Source: Candidatus Eisenbacteria bacterium (GTDB lineage: Bacteria; Eisenbacteria; RBG-16-71-46). From it: DNA of 53,655 bases. Below, in pieces: positions 6,867 through 16,300 of the stretch. The notes under the pieces are model-generated. The model saw nothing but the letters and a program-made list of their open reading frames with translations, made no database searches and was not told the origin of the DNA. Every line of letters begins with the position of its first letter. Positions within the stretch are counted from its first letter, which is position 1. The stretch is taken from NCBI GenBank assembly GCA_013140805.1, contig JABFRW010000103.1, forward strand, positions 1 to 53,655, given 5' to 3'. Made by a program: the position numbers and the translations under genes.

Positions 6867-9866
6867 TCAGGCGGCGGCGGCGAACCCGTCGCGGAACATC
6901 GCTTCCATGCGCGCCACTTCGATCTCGGCGCGCTGGAGCAGATAGGAGATCGGTTCGAGTCGGCCCTCGCGACCGAGGCGCTCGATGGTTTCGAACACCT
7001 GCGCACAGCGCGCAGCGCCGACCGTCGCGCACATGCCGCGCAACGCGTGGGCTTCGAACGCGACACCATCGGCATCGTTTTGCGTCGCGGCCACAGTGAG
7101 CTTCTCGAAGCGCGGTCGCGTCTGGGCGGTGAACGCCTTGACGAGCAGAGCCTTGAGCTCGGGGTTCCCCATGCTCGAGGCCTCGAGACGTTTGGTGTCG
7201 AGCACCGGAGTCTCGTGCATGCCCGACTCCTTGGCCGCATCCCAGTCCACCGGGCGGAAGGAAGCGTCGTCCGAGCTGGCGGCGAGGTCCGGAAGCGAGT
7301 CGTCGACAGCCTCGGCCTCTGCACTCGCCCCGGGTTCGCCGGTGGAGCGATTCGAGGCGAAGTCGTCGGACGCGCGAAGCTCGAGCGGCGGCACCAGACC
7401 GAGCGCCGGCGCTTCGAATGTGGTCGATTCGATGGAAGACTCGAGCGACGCAGGCTCGAATGCCGGCGACTCGACCTCGGGCCGCGCCCAGTTCGGATTG
7501 GAATCCGGCTCCTCCTCGACTTCCCAGTGCTCGACCACGGGCTCGGACGGCACCGCCGGCGTGTCCCAGGCCGAAGCAACTCCCGGGTCGCCGAACGGCA
7601 GCGGCTCGACACTCGATGCCTCGATCGTCGTCGGCGGAACCTCGAGGGGTTCGACCTGGCGCGCCACATGCGCCGCAGCGCTCGCCTCGGCCGGTGCCTC
7701 GAAGAACATTCCCATCGCCGAGCCGGCGATCGCCGCGTCGTTCGCGTCATGCGCGCCACTCGCCCGCACGGCGCCGGCGGCATCGCGCCTGACCCAGCGG
7801 TCCACCCGCTCGCACATGTCTTCCAGATTGATCGGCTTGGCCAGGTAGTCGTCCATGCCGGCGTCGAGGCACGCGCGTCGTTCCTCGGAGCGGTCGTGGG
7901 CGGTCATCGCGACGATCGGCGTGTGACGCGTGTCGGCTTCGTTCTCACGAATGCGGCGCGTGGTCTCGAGACCGTCGAGCTCGCCGAGATTCACGTCCAT
8001 GAAGATGATGTCGTACGGCGCGCGCGCGACCGCGTCGAGAGCGGCTTCACCGCTCGAGACCACGTCCGGCGAGTAGCCCATGCGGCGCAGGCTCGCGACC
8101 GCGACCAGCTGATTGACCGGGTTGTCCTCGACCAGCAGCACTCGCACCCTTTGCCGCTGCTGCTCTGCGATCACGTGACGCGTGATGATGCGTGGCGAGG
8201 TGCTGACCTTGGCGCCCGGCGGCGGACCGAACGAGTCGCCGCGGCTCACGATCTGGACCAGTGCTTCGTGCATCTGAGACGACTGCACCGGCTTGAGCAG
8301 GTAAGCGAGATAGCCCCAGTCCTCGGCGCGGGCGGCGTCGCCGCGGCGGCCGAGATTGGTGAGCAGCATGAGTCGGGTGCGATTGAGGCCCGGCTCCGAT
8401 CGCATCGCGGCGGAGAACGACTCGGGGTCGAGAATCGGCAGGTCCATGTCGATCAGCGCGACCTGAACCGGCTTGCCATCCGAGGCCGCCGAACGCAGAC
8501 GCTCGAGTGCCTGCAGACCGTCGCCGGCTTCCTCAGCCTCGCAGCCCCAGGCGGTGAGCATCAGTTTCATCTCCTCGCGCGCCGCGACCGCCGCATCCGC
8601 GACCAGCACGCGCACGCCACGCAGATCCGCTTCGGCGCGCGGTTCCGGCGCCACTTCGTCGGGCTGCTTCTTGAGCGGGAGCATGAACCACAACGTGGCA
8701 CCGCGCCCCGGCTCTTCCACCACTCCGACTTCGCCGCCCATCAGCGAGACGAGCTGTCGCGCGATCGTGAGGCCGAGTCCGCTGCCGCCGTACTGCTTCA
8801 TGGCGGCCGGGTCGCCGCTACCGAACACGCGGAACAGGCGGTCGATGTTCTCGGCCGTGAGTTCCGCGCTGTTCTGACGTACCGAGACGCGCAGCACCAC
8901 CTGGTGTGCGGTCTCCTCGGCGAGGTCGACCACCACGTCCACGGCGCCGCGTTCGGTGAACTTGATCGCGGCACCCGCGAGGTTCAGCACCACCTGGCGG
9001 AGGCGCCCCGGATCGCCGGTCAGGCGTGACGGCACGCGCGGCTTGACCTCGGCCGTGAACGCGAGCCCCTGGGCCGCGGCCCGCGGCGCCAGCAGCGAGC
9101 TGCACTGGTCGACCGCCACGCGCAGGTCGAAGTCGAGGGTTTCGAGATCGATCTTGCCGGCCTCGATGCGCGAGAAGTCGAGGATGTCGTTGACCAGCTG
9201 CAGCAGCGCCTCACCCGAACCCAGGATGACGTTCGTCCACATGCGCTGCTCTTCGTTCAGCGTCGATTCGAGCAGCGTCCGGCTCATGCCGATCACGCCG
9301 TTCATCGGATTGCGGATCTCGTGGCTCATACTGGCCAGGAAATCGCTCTTCAGCTGGGAGGCGCTCTTGGTCTCTTCGACGCTGGCGCGCAATTCGCGCT
9401 CGCGCATCTTCAGGCGCTCGAGTTCCTCGTGGACGTCCTGCAGATCGTGCGCGGAGGCGACGTAGCCGGCCTTGCCGCTGCCCGACAGCACCTTCTTGAC
9501 CTTGAGGCCGACCCAGTGCACGCGGCCTTCGCCGGTCACGAACGGCGCTTCGCAGTAGAACTCGTTCTTGCCCTTCAGGTGCTGACGCGCGATGTGACGA
9601 CTGATGCGCTTGCGATCCGGGAATGGAAACAGGATCGGGAAGGTCTGCCCCAACAGTTCGTGCGAAGGGTGTCCGGCGAGCTGCTCGGCGGCCGAATTCA
9701 TCCAGACCAGGCGGCCGTCCGAGTCGCAGCAGAACAGCGGCTCGGGAACGATGTCGCGGGGATCGAACGTTGAGCCACTCGGCGAACTGGCGGGGCGCGC
9801 AGCTGCCGCGGCGGCAGCGTGAGTGCGCTGAGCGGCAGACGCATCCTGCGACTTGCGATCGTCCAT
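6867..9866 (-). CDS. Hybrid histidine kinase (PAS-HisKA-HATPase-REC-REC-HPt) with degenerate ATP site
   Basis: 999 residues, no membrane segment, so cytoplasmic. PAS ~35-150; HisKA with phospho-acceptor H182 (SHEIRNPMNG); HATPase ~283-400; REC1 ~417-540 (D473, K525 kept, but the acidic pair reads ADAA); Pro/Glu-rich linker ~700-890; REC2 ~575-695 canonical (E580-D581, D624, T655, K677); HPt with H940 (AHALRG). The ATPase lacks two key parts: the Mg-binding Asn of the N-box is A299 (NLAGAAIKFT), and the DxGxG box is replaced by QNSAE at 331-335; only the GGSGLGL lid remains. Start at ATG 9866 is set by GAGGAG just upstream; the longer frame would cross the tRNA. Confidence 0.92.
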   Translation of the reverse strand: MDDRKSQDASAAQRTHAAAAAAARPASSPSGSTFDPRDIVPEPLFCCDSDGRLVWMNSAAEQLAGHPSHELLGQTFPILFPFPDRKRISRHIARQHLKGKNEFYCEAPFVTGEGRVHWVGLKVKKVLSGSGKAGYVASAHDLQDVHEELERLKMRERELRASVEETKSASQLKSDFLASMSHEIRNPMNGVIGMSRTLLESTLNEEQRMWTNVILGSGEALLQLVNDILDFSRIEAGKIDLETLDFDLRVAVDQCSSLLAPRAAAQGLAFTAEVKPRVPSRLTGDPGRLRQVVLNLAGAAIKFTERGAVDVVVDLAEETAHQVVLRVSVRQNSAELTAENIDRLFRVFGSGDPAAMKQYGGSGLGLTIARQLVSLMGGEVGVVEEPGRGATLWFMLPLKKQPDEVAPEPRAEADLRGVRVLVADAAVAAREEMKLMLTAWGCEAEEAGDGLQALERLRSAASDGKPVQVALIDMDLPILDPESFSAAMRSEPGLNRTRLMLLTNLGRRGDAARAEDWGYLAYLLKPVQSSQMHEALVQIVSRGDSFGPPPGAKVSTSPRIITRHVIAEQQRQRVRVLLVEDNPVNQLVAVASLRRMGYSPDVVSSGEAALDAVARAPYDIIFMDVNLGELDGLETTRRIRENEADTRHTPIVAMTAHDRSEERRACLDAGMDDYLAKPINLEDMCERVDRWVRRDAAGAVRASGAHDANDAAIAGSAMGMFFEAPAEASAAAHVARQVEPLEVPPTTIEASSVEPLPFGDPGVASAWDTPAVPSEPVVEHWEVEEEPDSNPNWARPEVESPAFEPASLESSIESTTFEAPALGLVPPLELRASDDFASNRSTGEPGASAEAEAVDDSLPDLAASSDDASFRPVDWDAAKESGMHETPVLDTKRLEASSMGNPELKALLVKAFTAQTRPRFEKLTVAATQNDADGVAFEAHALRGMCATVGAARCAQVFETIERLGREGRLEPISYLLQRAEIEVARMEAMFRDGFAAAA

Positions 9867-10007
9867 GACTCCTCGGAAGGGTTCGAGACCGGTCCGTGGC
9901 AGCGCGCGAAACGTCCCTGTGCGCATGCCGGGCTGTCCCGGGAGATATCGGCGGCCGTCCGAGGGGCCTTGAGGAGAAGCTTGGGGTGAATCGCCCGCGA
10001 AAAAGAT

Positions 10008-10082
10008 TGGAGGCGGCACCCGGATTCGAACCGGGGAATAAGGGATTTGCAGTCCCTCGCCTTACCACTTGGCCATGCCGCC
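10008..10082 (-). tRNA. tRNA-Cys (GCA)
   Basis: Cloverleaf readable on the minus strand: acceptor GGCGGCA/TGCCGCC, D-arm GCCAAGTGGTAAGGC, anticodon stem-loop GAGGGA-CTGCAAA-TCCCTT with anticodon GCA, T-arm CCCGG-TTCGAAT-CCGGG, discriminator U73 as expected for tRNA-Cys. The CCA end is encoded (10008-10010). Lies upstream of the hybrid kinase on the same strand. Confidence 0.97.
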
Positions 10083-10095
10083 TCGGGGGCGGTGG

Positions 10096-10125
10096 AAGGT
10101 AGCACCGGGCCGCGAAACCGAACAA
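10096..10125 (-). promoter_or_regulatory. Possible tRNA-Cys promoter
   Basis: On the minus strand TTGTTC, 18 nt, TACCTT places a start site about 8 nt before the tRNA. Each hexamer matches the sigma-70 consensus at only 3 of 6 positions, but nearly the same pair recurs before the gene at 19950. Confidence 0.25.
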
Positions 10126-10218
10126 GGTGGAGGCCGCGGCGACGGGGCGAACTTGAATAATCCTTGACCGTCGAGGGCACTCGGTCCAACGTCCCTCGTG
10201 CCGGGCGACGGAGGCCAC

Positions 10219-11013
10219 ATGAGTCCACGCGAACTCCCCCGCTACTCGGTGACGTTGTCGCAAGAACACTGTTTCCTTCCGCGTCTCGCGGCCCTGCTGG
10301 TGAGCCTGTCGCTGCTCGCCGCGGCTGCTCCTCCCTCAGACGCCCAGCTCGGTGTCACGGGGCTGATGAACCTCGGCTGGAACGACTGCGGTCTCACCTC
10401 TGCGAATTCGAATCAGTTCGTCGACTGCAGCGCCCCGGCCGCAGTCTACGAACTGGTCGGGTCATTTCGACTCAACCGCAATCTGACCGGCTTCGTCGGT
10501 GTGAGCACTACCCTGTCGATTCGATTCGACGGAGCGAGCGTCCCGAACTGGTGGGCATTCCAGAGCGCCGGCTGCCGCGAAGAGGCCCTCACGGTCCCGC
10601 CCGTCACGGCGCTGGCCGGCTGCGCCAATCCTTACTCGGGGGCCAATCAACTCGCAGCGCACCTCGTGGAGCCCGACTCACCCGCGCAACCGAACGCCTT
10701 TCAGATCCGGCACGACATCGTTCGCGACACGGCGGTCGCGCTCACGGGGGGAACGCTGTACAGCGCCTGGCGGCTTCGGATCTCCAGCCAGAACCCGAAT
10801 GCATGCGAGGGTTGCGAGATTCCCGCCTGCATCTACCTGAGGTCGATGGAAGTGTTTCGAGTCGTCGGCCCTTCGGTGCTGATTCAGTCGCCCGAAGTCC
10901 GCAACGTCGTGACCTGGCAGGGTGGACCGAACAGCCCGGGATTGTGCCCCGCCAGCGGACCGACGGCCGCACAACGCTCCACGTGGGGAGCGGTCAAGTC
11001 GCTGTATCGATAG
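10219..11013 (+). CDS. Secreted protein ending in the TWGAVKSLYR tail
   Basis: 264 residues, family not recognised. An N-terminal signal peptide (hydrophobic LAALLVSLSLLAAAAP, cut near SDA-Q) is followed by a beta-rich, Cys-containing body (about ten Cys, suggesting disulfides outside the cytoplasm). The last residues RSTWGAVKSLYR almost duplicate the end of the unrelated protein at 19950-20930 (RATWGSIKSIYR); both tails follow a Cys and a Pro-Thr pair. I chose ATG 10219 over GTG 10198 because GGAGG precedes it at a proper distance. Followed by a strong hairpin. Confidence 0.75.
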   Translation: MSPRELPRYSVTLSQEHCFLPRLAALLVSLSLLAAAAPPSDAQLGVTGLMNLGWNDCGLTSANSNQFVDCSAPAAVYELVGSFRLNRNLTGFVGVSTTLSIRFDGASVPNWWAFQSAGCREEALTVPPVTALAGCANPYSGANQLAAHLVEPDSPAQPNAFQIRHDIVRDTAVALTGGTLYSAWRLRISSQNPNACEGCEIPACIYLRSMEVFRVVGPSVLIQSPEVRNVVTWQGGPNSPGLCPASGPTAAQRSTWGAVKSLYR

Positions 11014-11033
11014 TCCGCGCCCGATCGAAGCGA

Positions 11034-11063
11034 AGCGGGCCGCACCACGCGGTGCGGCCCGCT
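11034..11063 (+). terminator. 13-bp perfect hairpin
   Basis: AGCGGGCCGCACC (11034-11046) pairs perfectly with 11051-11063 around ACGC, 20 nt after the stop of the secreted protein gene. No U-tract. Confidence 0.6.
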
Positions 11064-11071
11064 CGCCCCGT

Positions 11072-11317
11072 TCAGTTCACTTCGATGCGCACCGCCCCGC
11101 TCGGGAAGAAGTGATTCGCGCCGGCGAACAGGAACAATGCTCCGAATTGCGGTCGGATCGCGATCTGCAGCGGACCAATGTTCCGGAACAATTGCACCGG
11201 CCAATTTGACTCTTGCGCGCCGTGGCTCGAAGGCCTAATTGGCGAATTGCGCGAGCGTCGAGGACACGCGCGAATCTTCGATGCACAGCGCGAGCGAACC
11301 TCGATCGGGGTTCGCAC
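11072..11317 (-). CDS. Doubtful small ORF or gene remnant
   Basis: In the 348-nt interval 11014-11361 the only coding-like signal besides the hairpin is this minus-strand frame of 81 codons. Its C-terminal half (PLQIAIRPQFGALFLFAG then NHFFPSGAVRIEVN) looks like real beta-strand protein, and the hairpin at 11034-11063 would separate it from its convergent neighbour. The N-terminal half looks random and the base composition is AT-richer. It may be a decayed gene end. Confidence 0.22.
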   Translation of the reverse strand: MRTPIEVRSRCASKIRACPRRSRNSPIRPSSHGAQESNWPVQLFRNIGPLQIAIRPQFGALFLFAGANHFFPSGAVRIEVN

Positions 11318-11361
11318 ACTCCCTTCCCACCCGGTTGTTCGGAGTCGAAAGGAGACCCCCC

Positions 11362-11718
11362 ATGAAGGCAGTTCTCGTCATCGCGGCACTCACGCTGTGC
11401 GCAGGCGCCGCATTCGCCCAGGACAAGGTGCAGCCGCCGACAGTCACGATCACGATCGGGACCGGAAAGACCACGGCCGTCGTCTCATGGACAGCGCCAG
11501 GCGACGCGTGCACGAACGCGACCGTCGCCGAGTACGATGTGCGCTGGTCATCGTCGGCCATCACCGAATGCAATTTCACGAGCGCCACGCAGTTCGCCAA
11601 CATTCCGAGCCCGAGCTCACCGGGAAGTGACGAGTGCGAGGATCTCGGAGGCGCGACCGGAAGCAGAGCCACACGGTCGTGCGGGACGCCGGGATCACCC
11701 GAAGTCCTGTGCCCGTAG
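11362..11718 (+). CDS. Small secreted fibronectin-III-like protein
   Basis: 118 residues. Signal peptide MKAVLVIAALTLCAGAAFA-Q, then strands typical of the first half of an FN3 domain (TAVVSWTAPGD ... EYDVRWSSSAIT). The second half expected of FN3 (the ...TYYFALK... strands) is absent; the C-terminus is Gly/Ser/Cys rich. Neither other frame restores it, so this is a genuinely short or truncated protein. AAGGAG 8 nt before ATG 11362 fixes the start. Function unknown; probably periplasmic or surface. Confidence 0.65.
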   Translation: MKAVLVIAALTLCAGAAFAQDKVQPPTVTITIGTGKTTAVVSWTAPGDACTNATVAEYDVRWSSSAITECNFTSATQFANIPSPSSPGSDECEDLGGATGSRATRSCGTPGSPEVLCP

Positions 11719-11732
11719 TTCGCTGACTCGCA

Positions 11733-11766
11733 GCGGCCGACGCGTCGGGAGTGTCGCGTCGGCCGC
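11733..11766. terminator. 12-bp perfect hairpin between convergent genes
   Basis: GCGGCCGACGCG (11733-11744) is fully complementary to 11755-11766 with a 10-nt loop, between the ends of the FN3-like gene and the convergent PATAN gene (stop 11772). Probably bidirectional. Confidence 0.65.
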
Positions 11767-11771
11767 GTGCG

Positions 11772-13259
11772 TTAAGCCGCGACTTCGCCCGGCCCTTCGG
11801 CGTCCGATTCGGCGGCGGGCTCGACCGCGACCGGCGTGCTGCTCGCCCACAGTCGCAACGATTCGGCGATCGCGAATCGCAGGTCCACTTCGAGGTTCCA
11901 GAGCGTGCCCAGGATGCCACGTTGCGGAAGCGGACGGTTCGCAAGCGTCGCCAGTTCCTTGACGTGGCGCTCGATCATGACGTTTCCGATCGACACGCAC
12001 CCGCGCGGAGACCAGCGCGTGAGCAACTCGATGAGTCCCGAGCGGGCGTCGAGATCGAGCGTCTGAAAATCCCCGTGGGTCGGCGCAACGATCATCGCGA
12101 CCGGGCGGCGATTGAGTTCGTCGATCAGCGTACGCGGCCGATCCTGATCGATCAGGATCACCTCGAGGCGCGTCTCGGCGTCCATGCGCAGCGACCACAC
12201 CAGCGCTTCGGGGGGATCGTGCAACGCGTGACACACCTGCTCATCGGCGAGCGGGGTGGCGACGGCACTCAGCGCCTGCACCCCGCAGTGAAGGTCGGTG
12301 ACGAGCCAGATCTGGATCCGCTGCGTGATGCGACGCTCGACACTCCAGGCTTGATACGCGGCGCGCGAAAGCAGCTGCAGCTCGCCAAGCGGCTTGGTGT
12401 GCTCGAGCAGCGCTTCCCCGCGCGCGGCCCAGCTCACGTCGGGTTCCCAGGAGGCGCCCTCCCCGTTGCTGCGATCCGGCACCGCGGTCAGCGGCGCGGG
12501 CAGGAACGCGCGCGCCTCGCCCTGCTCCTCATCGAAGCGGGTCGCGGCACGCAGCACCAGGCTCGCTGTCGTCGAGTCGATCGTGGCTTCGAGTTCGTGC
12601 TCGGCCGCCGGGTCTCCCGGACGGAACTCGTACTGCGCCTTCTCGAGGTGCATCAACTCGAAGAACGCTTCCTCGCCCACCAGGTTTCCGAACTCGGCAT
12701 GGATCACGCGGCCTTCGCCGAACAGCACGCGACCCTCGCCATCGGACGTGAGCAGTCGCAGCCGTCCGCTCGCACGCCCGAGCTCGAGCAGCCCGATCAG
12801 ATCGGTGAAGCCGAGTGCGGTGAGATCACCGGACAGGTTGTAGTGACGTTCGGTCAGCTTGCGCCGATGGCGGCCCGCCACGCGCGCGAGTGCCCGCAGG
12901 CGCGCGGCCAGTTCGGAATGCGAGCCCGGATAGGCCATGCAGTCGGCGGCTCCGGCATCGATCGCATCGGCGACCTGCTCGCTGGTCGCGGACTCGAGCA
13001 ACGCGAGCACCGGGATCACGGCGAGACGCCGATGATGCCGCAGCTCGTCGAGAAGTCCCTCGGTCAGGCTCTCGCCCACGTGCACGTGCAGAACGATCAG
13101 GTCGACGCGCACCCGAGACAGCACCTCGAGTGCCCGCTCCCAGTTGCGCACCGAGCGGACGGTCAGGCGCAGGCTCTCGGAGCCGAGCTGCTCCATGGTC
13201 TGCATGAGGGTCTCGTCGGTCGAGACGAGCAGCACCGTTCCCTGGGCATCGAAGCGCAC
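11772..13259 (-). CDS. Pseudo-receiver plus PATAN (DUF4388) protein
   Basis: About 495 residues. An N-terminal receiver-like fold (VLLVSTDETL ... VDLIVLHVHVGES ... PVLALLES) has His where the phospho-acceptor Asp should be, so it cannot be phosphorylated normally. It is followed near residue 140 by a DUF4388/PATAN domain (LSGDLTALGFTDLIGLLEL ... GRLRLL ... GRVIHAEFG ... FFELM). The C-terminal ~200 residues are not recognised. PATAN proteins usually act in signalling, motility or differentiation. I prefer GTG 13259 because GGGGGAG lies just upstream; GTG 13292 is possible. Confidence 0.75.
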   Translation of the reverse strand: MRFDAQGTVLLVSTDETLMQTMEQLGSESLRLTVRSVRNWERALEVLSRVRVDLIVLHVHVGESLTEGLLDELRHHRRLAVIPVLALLESATSEQVADAIDAGAADCMAYPGSHSELAARLRALARVAGRHRRKLTERHYNLSGDLTALGFTDLIGLLELGRASGRLRLLTSDGEGRVLFGEGRVIHAEFGNLVGEEAFFELMHLEKAQYEFRPGDPAAEHELEATIDSTTASLVLRAATRFDEEQGEARAFLPAPLTAVPDRSNGEGASWEPDVSWAARGEALLEHTKPLGELQLLSRAAYQAWSVERRITQRIQIWLVTDLHCGVQALSAVATPLADEQVCHALHDPPEALVWSLRMDAETRLEVILIDQDRPRTLIDELNRRPVAMIVAPTHGDFQTLDLDARSGLIELLTRWSPRGCVSIGNVMIERHVKELATLANRPLPQRGILGTLWNLEVDLRFAIAESLRLWASSTPVAVEPAAESDAEGPGEVAA

Positions 13260-13345
13260 GATCGAAACTCCCCCGCGGAGCGACTGGCGCACCCGCCGAG
13301 ATCGGCGGGTGCATGGGTGGAGCCAGTTTCAGGGAGTGATCGGCC

Positions 13346-13378
13346 CCGAGGCTCGAAGGCTTGACCCTCGAGCCCCGG
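13346..13378 (-). terminator. Hairpin after the Ycf48-like gene
   Basis: Eleven-position stem with one mismatch (13346-13356 against 13368-13378), 10 nt beyond the stop codon of the gene at 13389 on the minus strand. No U-tract. Confidence 0.5.
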
Positions 13379-13388
13379 GTGCGCCCGG

Positions 13389-16300
13389 CTAGGGCAGAAC
13401 CAGCATCCGCCGGGTGTCGCGGAAGGTGCCGGCCGTGAGGCGGTAGAAGTAGACACCGGCCGCGATCCGTCCCATCGAACTGCCGCGATTGGCAGCGCCG
13501 GGGCCGAACGAGACCGCGTACTCGCCGGCCTCCTGCTGGGTATCGACGAGCGTCGCGATGCGGTGACCTTGCAGGTCGAACACCTCGAGTCGCACCGATG
13601 CACGGGTCGGCAGCGCGTAGCGGATCGAAGTGCTGCGCGAGAACGGATTCGGCAGATTCGGCCGCAGCGCGAATGCGACCGGGTTCGGATCCCCGACCGC
13701 CACCAGCGCCTGCGCCTGTGCGAGCACCTTGAGCGTGTGCGAGCCGGCCGGATCATCGGTCGTGACCGTGATCGTGGCGCTGTCCGCTCCGGCGGCACCT
13801 GGTGCGTTGTAGGTCACGCCGAGCGTGTCGTCGTCGCCCTCGGTGACCGCGAACGTGGTGCGGTGTGGAACGAAGCGCGGGTTGTCGCTCGCTACACCCA
13901 GCACCCCGAGGAACGCGGTGCCGGGGTTCGCGATCAAGAATGCTCCGCTCGCCGCAGTGTTGATCTCGACTGCGCCCAGGTCGAGCGGCGTCGGCAGGCC
14001 GTTGAATCCCGGCACCGTGATCGCCAGATCGTCCTCGCTCACGTCGGTGATCGAGCCACCCATGTCGCGCACTCGCACAGCGCCGGTGGTGGTCTGCGCA
14101 TTGGGGATCACCCAGTCGAAGGTGCCGAGCGTCGCGTCGATGTTGTCGGCGATCAGCTCCCACGGCAGGTTGGGCGCGGTGCGGTAGTCGATCCCGACCT
14201 GTGTGATGCCGCTCGCGAGCCAGGTGATCGGGTGCGTCGTGCCGTACTTCCACGTCTGAGCGGCCCCCGGCGCGAGCACCGTCAGCGCACCCGACGCGGT
14301 TCCGGTGCCGTCGAGCGGCACCTTCACGGTGCCGGCGTCGCTCACGATCGTGAGACTGTCGACATAGCCCTGACCGGCGGTCGGACGGAACGTCACGCCG
14401 ATCGAATCGCTGGCGGCCGGCGCGATCGTCAGAGAGATGCGGCCTTCCGTGAACGCGGCGGTCCCGGTCGAGACCGAGGTCACGATGAGCGCAACGGTTC
14501 CGGTGCTCTGAACCGTGACCGGCAGCAGTGCGGTGTTACCGGCCGCGTGCGAACCGAACGACAGGTTGCCGGGCGTCACCACCATGCGAGGTGCCAGGAT
14601 CGTGAAGGTGGCGTTCGATTCGTCCTGCGGCGCGCTGTCCCATGCGTCGAGTACCCGCACCTGCGCCTGCGTGGTCGGCACGTCGGGGACGGTCCAGGCA
14701 AAGGTGCCGAGATAGCCGGGCACTTCGCTGATCAACTGCCACGACGACGCGTTGTTCTCTCGCCACTCGACGCGTGCGAGCCCGATGTTGGTCGAGTTCC
14801 AGTTGATCGCCACCACCGCGCCGCGCGCCAAAGACTCGCCGCCGTTCGGTGACGCGACCGTGAGCGACTGCGTCGTCGCCGGCGTGTAGTTGTAGTTGAA
14901 GCGCATCTTGAAGAGTGAATCCGACTGCTGAGCAAAAATGGTGGCACGATCCACCATCAGAAACGAGTAGTTGGTACCGTTCAGCGGGATGCTCTGGTAG
15001 CTAATGCCACCATCGAGCGAGAAGCGCGAAGAACCCCCGCTGTACTGACCGATGACCACAACGTTCGGATCGTCCTTGGCGACATCGGTGCCCCATGAGG
15101 AGCCGTAGCCCGCGAGCGCCGAGATGGTCGGCCAGGTATTGCCACCGTCGCTGGTGGCGCGTGCGCCGGCGGCTGACCAGGTGCTTGCGTAGGTGCGTTC
15201 CTTCCGGAGGCGCGAGGTCGACATGCCCGGCACTTCGCTGCCGTTCGCGTTCTGACGCAGCGAGAAGTTGAGGCCGTTGTTGGTGGAGCGGAACAGCTCG
15301 CCGATGCCCGATCCGGTGATGCCGTCTCCGACCTGCCACACGTCGTTCGAATCCGGAAGCACGATGATGTCGCACGGGCTTCTGAACACCTGCGTGCCGT
15401 AGTCGCTCCAGGTCGCACCGCGATCGGTCGAGATCTGCAGCACGTCGTCGTCACCGCCGAAGATCAGCGTGTCGGGCCGGTCGGGGTGCTGCTCGAGCGG
15501 AATGCCGTAGGTGCCGAACTCGTGCGCGTGCGTGGTCGACCAGGTGGCACCGCGGTCGGTCGAGCGGATCACGCCGCGCCCGCCGGCATCCAGCGAGACG
15601 GCGGCGATGAAGGTGTTGGTGTCGCGATCGGACACGATGAACGCATTCGGATCACTGGAGAGCGTGGTGGTCGCGATGGTGCTCCAAGTCTCGCCCCGAT
15701 TCGGCGAGTAGCGCACCGAGTTCAGCGACATCACATAGATGATGTTCGGATTGAGATAGTTGTAATCCATGGTGAGGCCGCGGAAGCCATTGCTCAAGTT
15801 GTGCATCTTCAGCCAGGTGCGAGTCACACCGCCGCCACGCTGCATCACCCAGTTCGTCGCCGAGCTGTCGCGCAACACCACGTTGTAGACGTTCGATGCC
15901 GCGAAGGTCTTGCCGCCCGCGATCCCGATGCCCGAGACCTGGCCGTGCAGCGAGTGGATCGGAAAGGTCCAGGTCGTGCCGTCGTCGACGCTCGAGCGCA
16001 CGAAGCCGCCGCCGCCGCCGAGGATCACGCGCGTGGCGTCGAGTGCCACCGCGCGCACGTCCGGCCGCGCGTCGGTGCGCAGGTTGACCGCGTTCCAGTT
16101 GGCTCCCGAGTCGGTGCTCTTGAACGCGGTCGCGCCGCGGCCAACCGCCCACACGCGCGAGCCGTGCTGCGCGACGCTCAGCAGTTCGGCGGTCGAGCCG
16201 AGTGCCACCGGGTTCCAGCTGGCGCCACCGTTGGTGGTGCGCAGCAGCGTGCCGGAGGCACCCACCGCCCAGCCGTCGTCGGCATTCGTGAACGCGACGC

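Noticed and set aside
6816-9029. Plus-strand 737-codon open frame opposite the hybrid kinase
   Set aside because: Arg/His-rich composition with no domain; it is the antisense shadow of a clear kinase gene in GC-rich DNA.
9867-10019. Longer N-terminus of the hybrid kinase
   Set aside because: It would run into the tRNA-Cys gene, and ATG 9866 has a good ribosome site.
11640-11718. Frameshift at the end of the FN3-like gene
   Set aside because: Neither alternative frame reads as the missing FN3 strands, so a simple frameshift is not supported.
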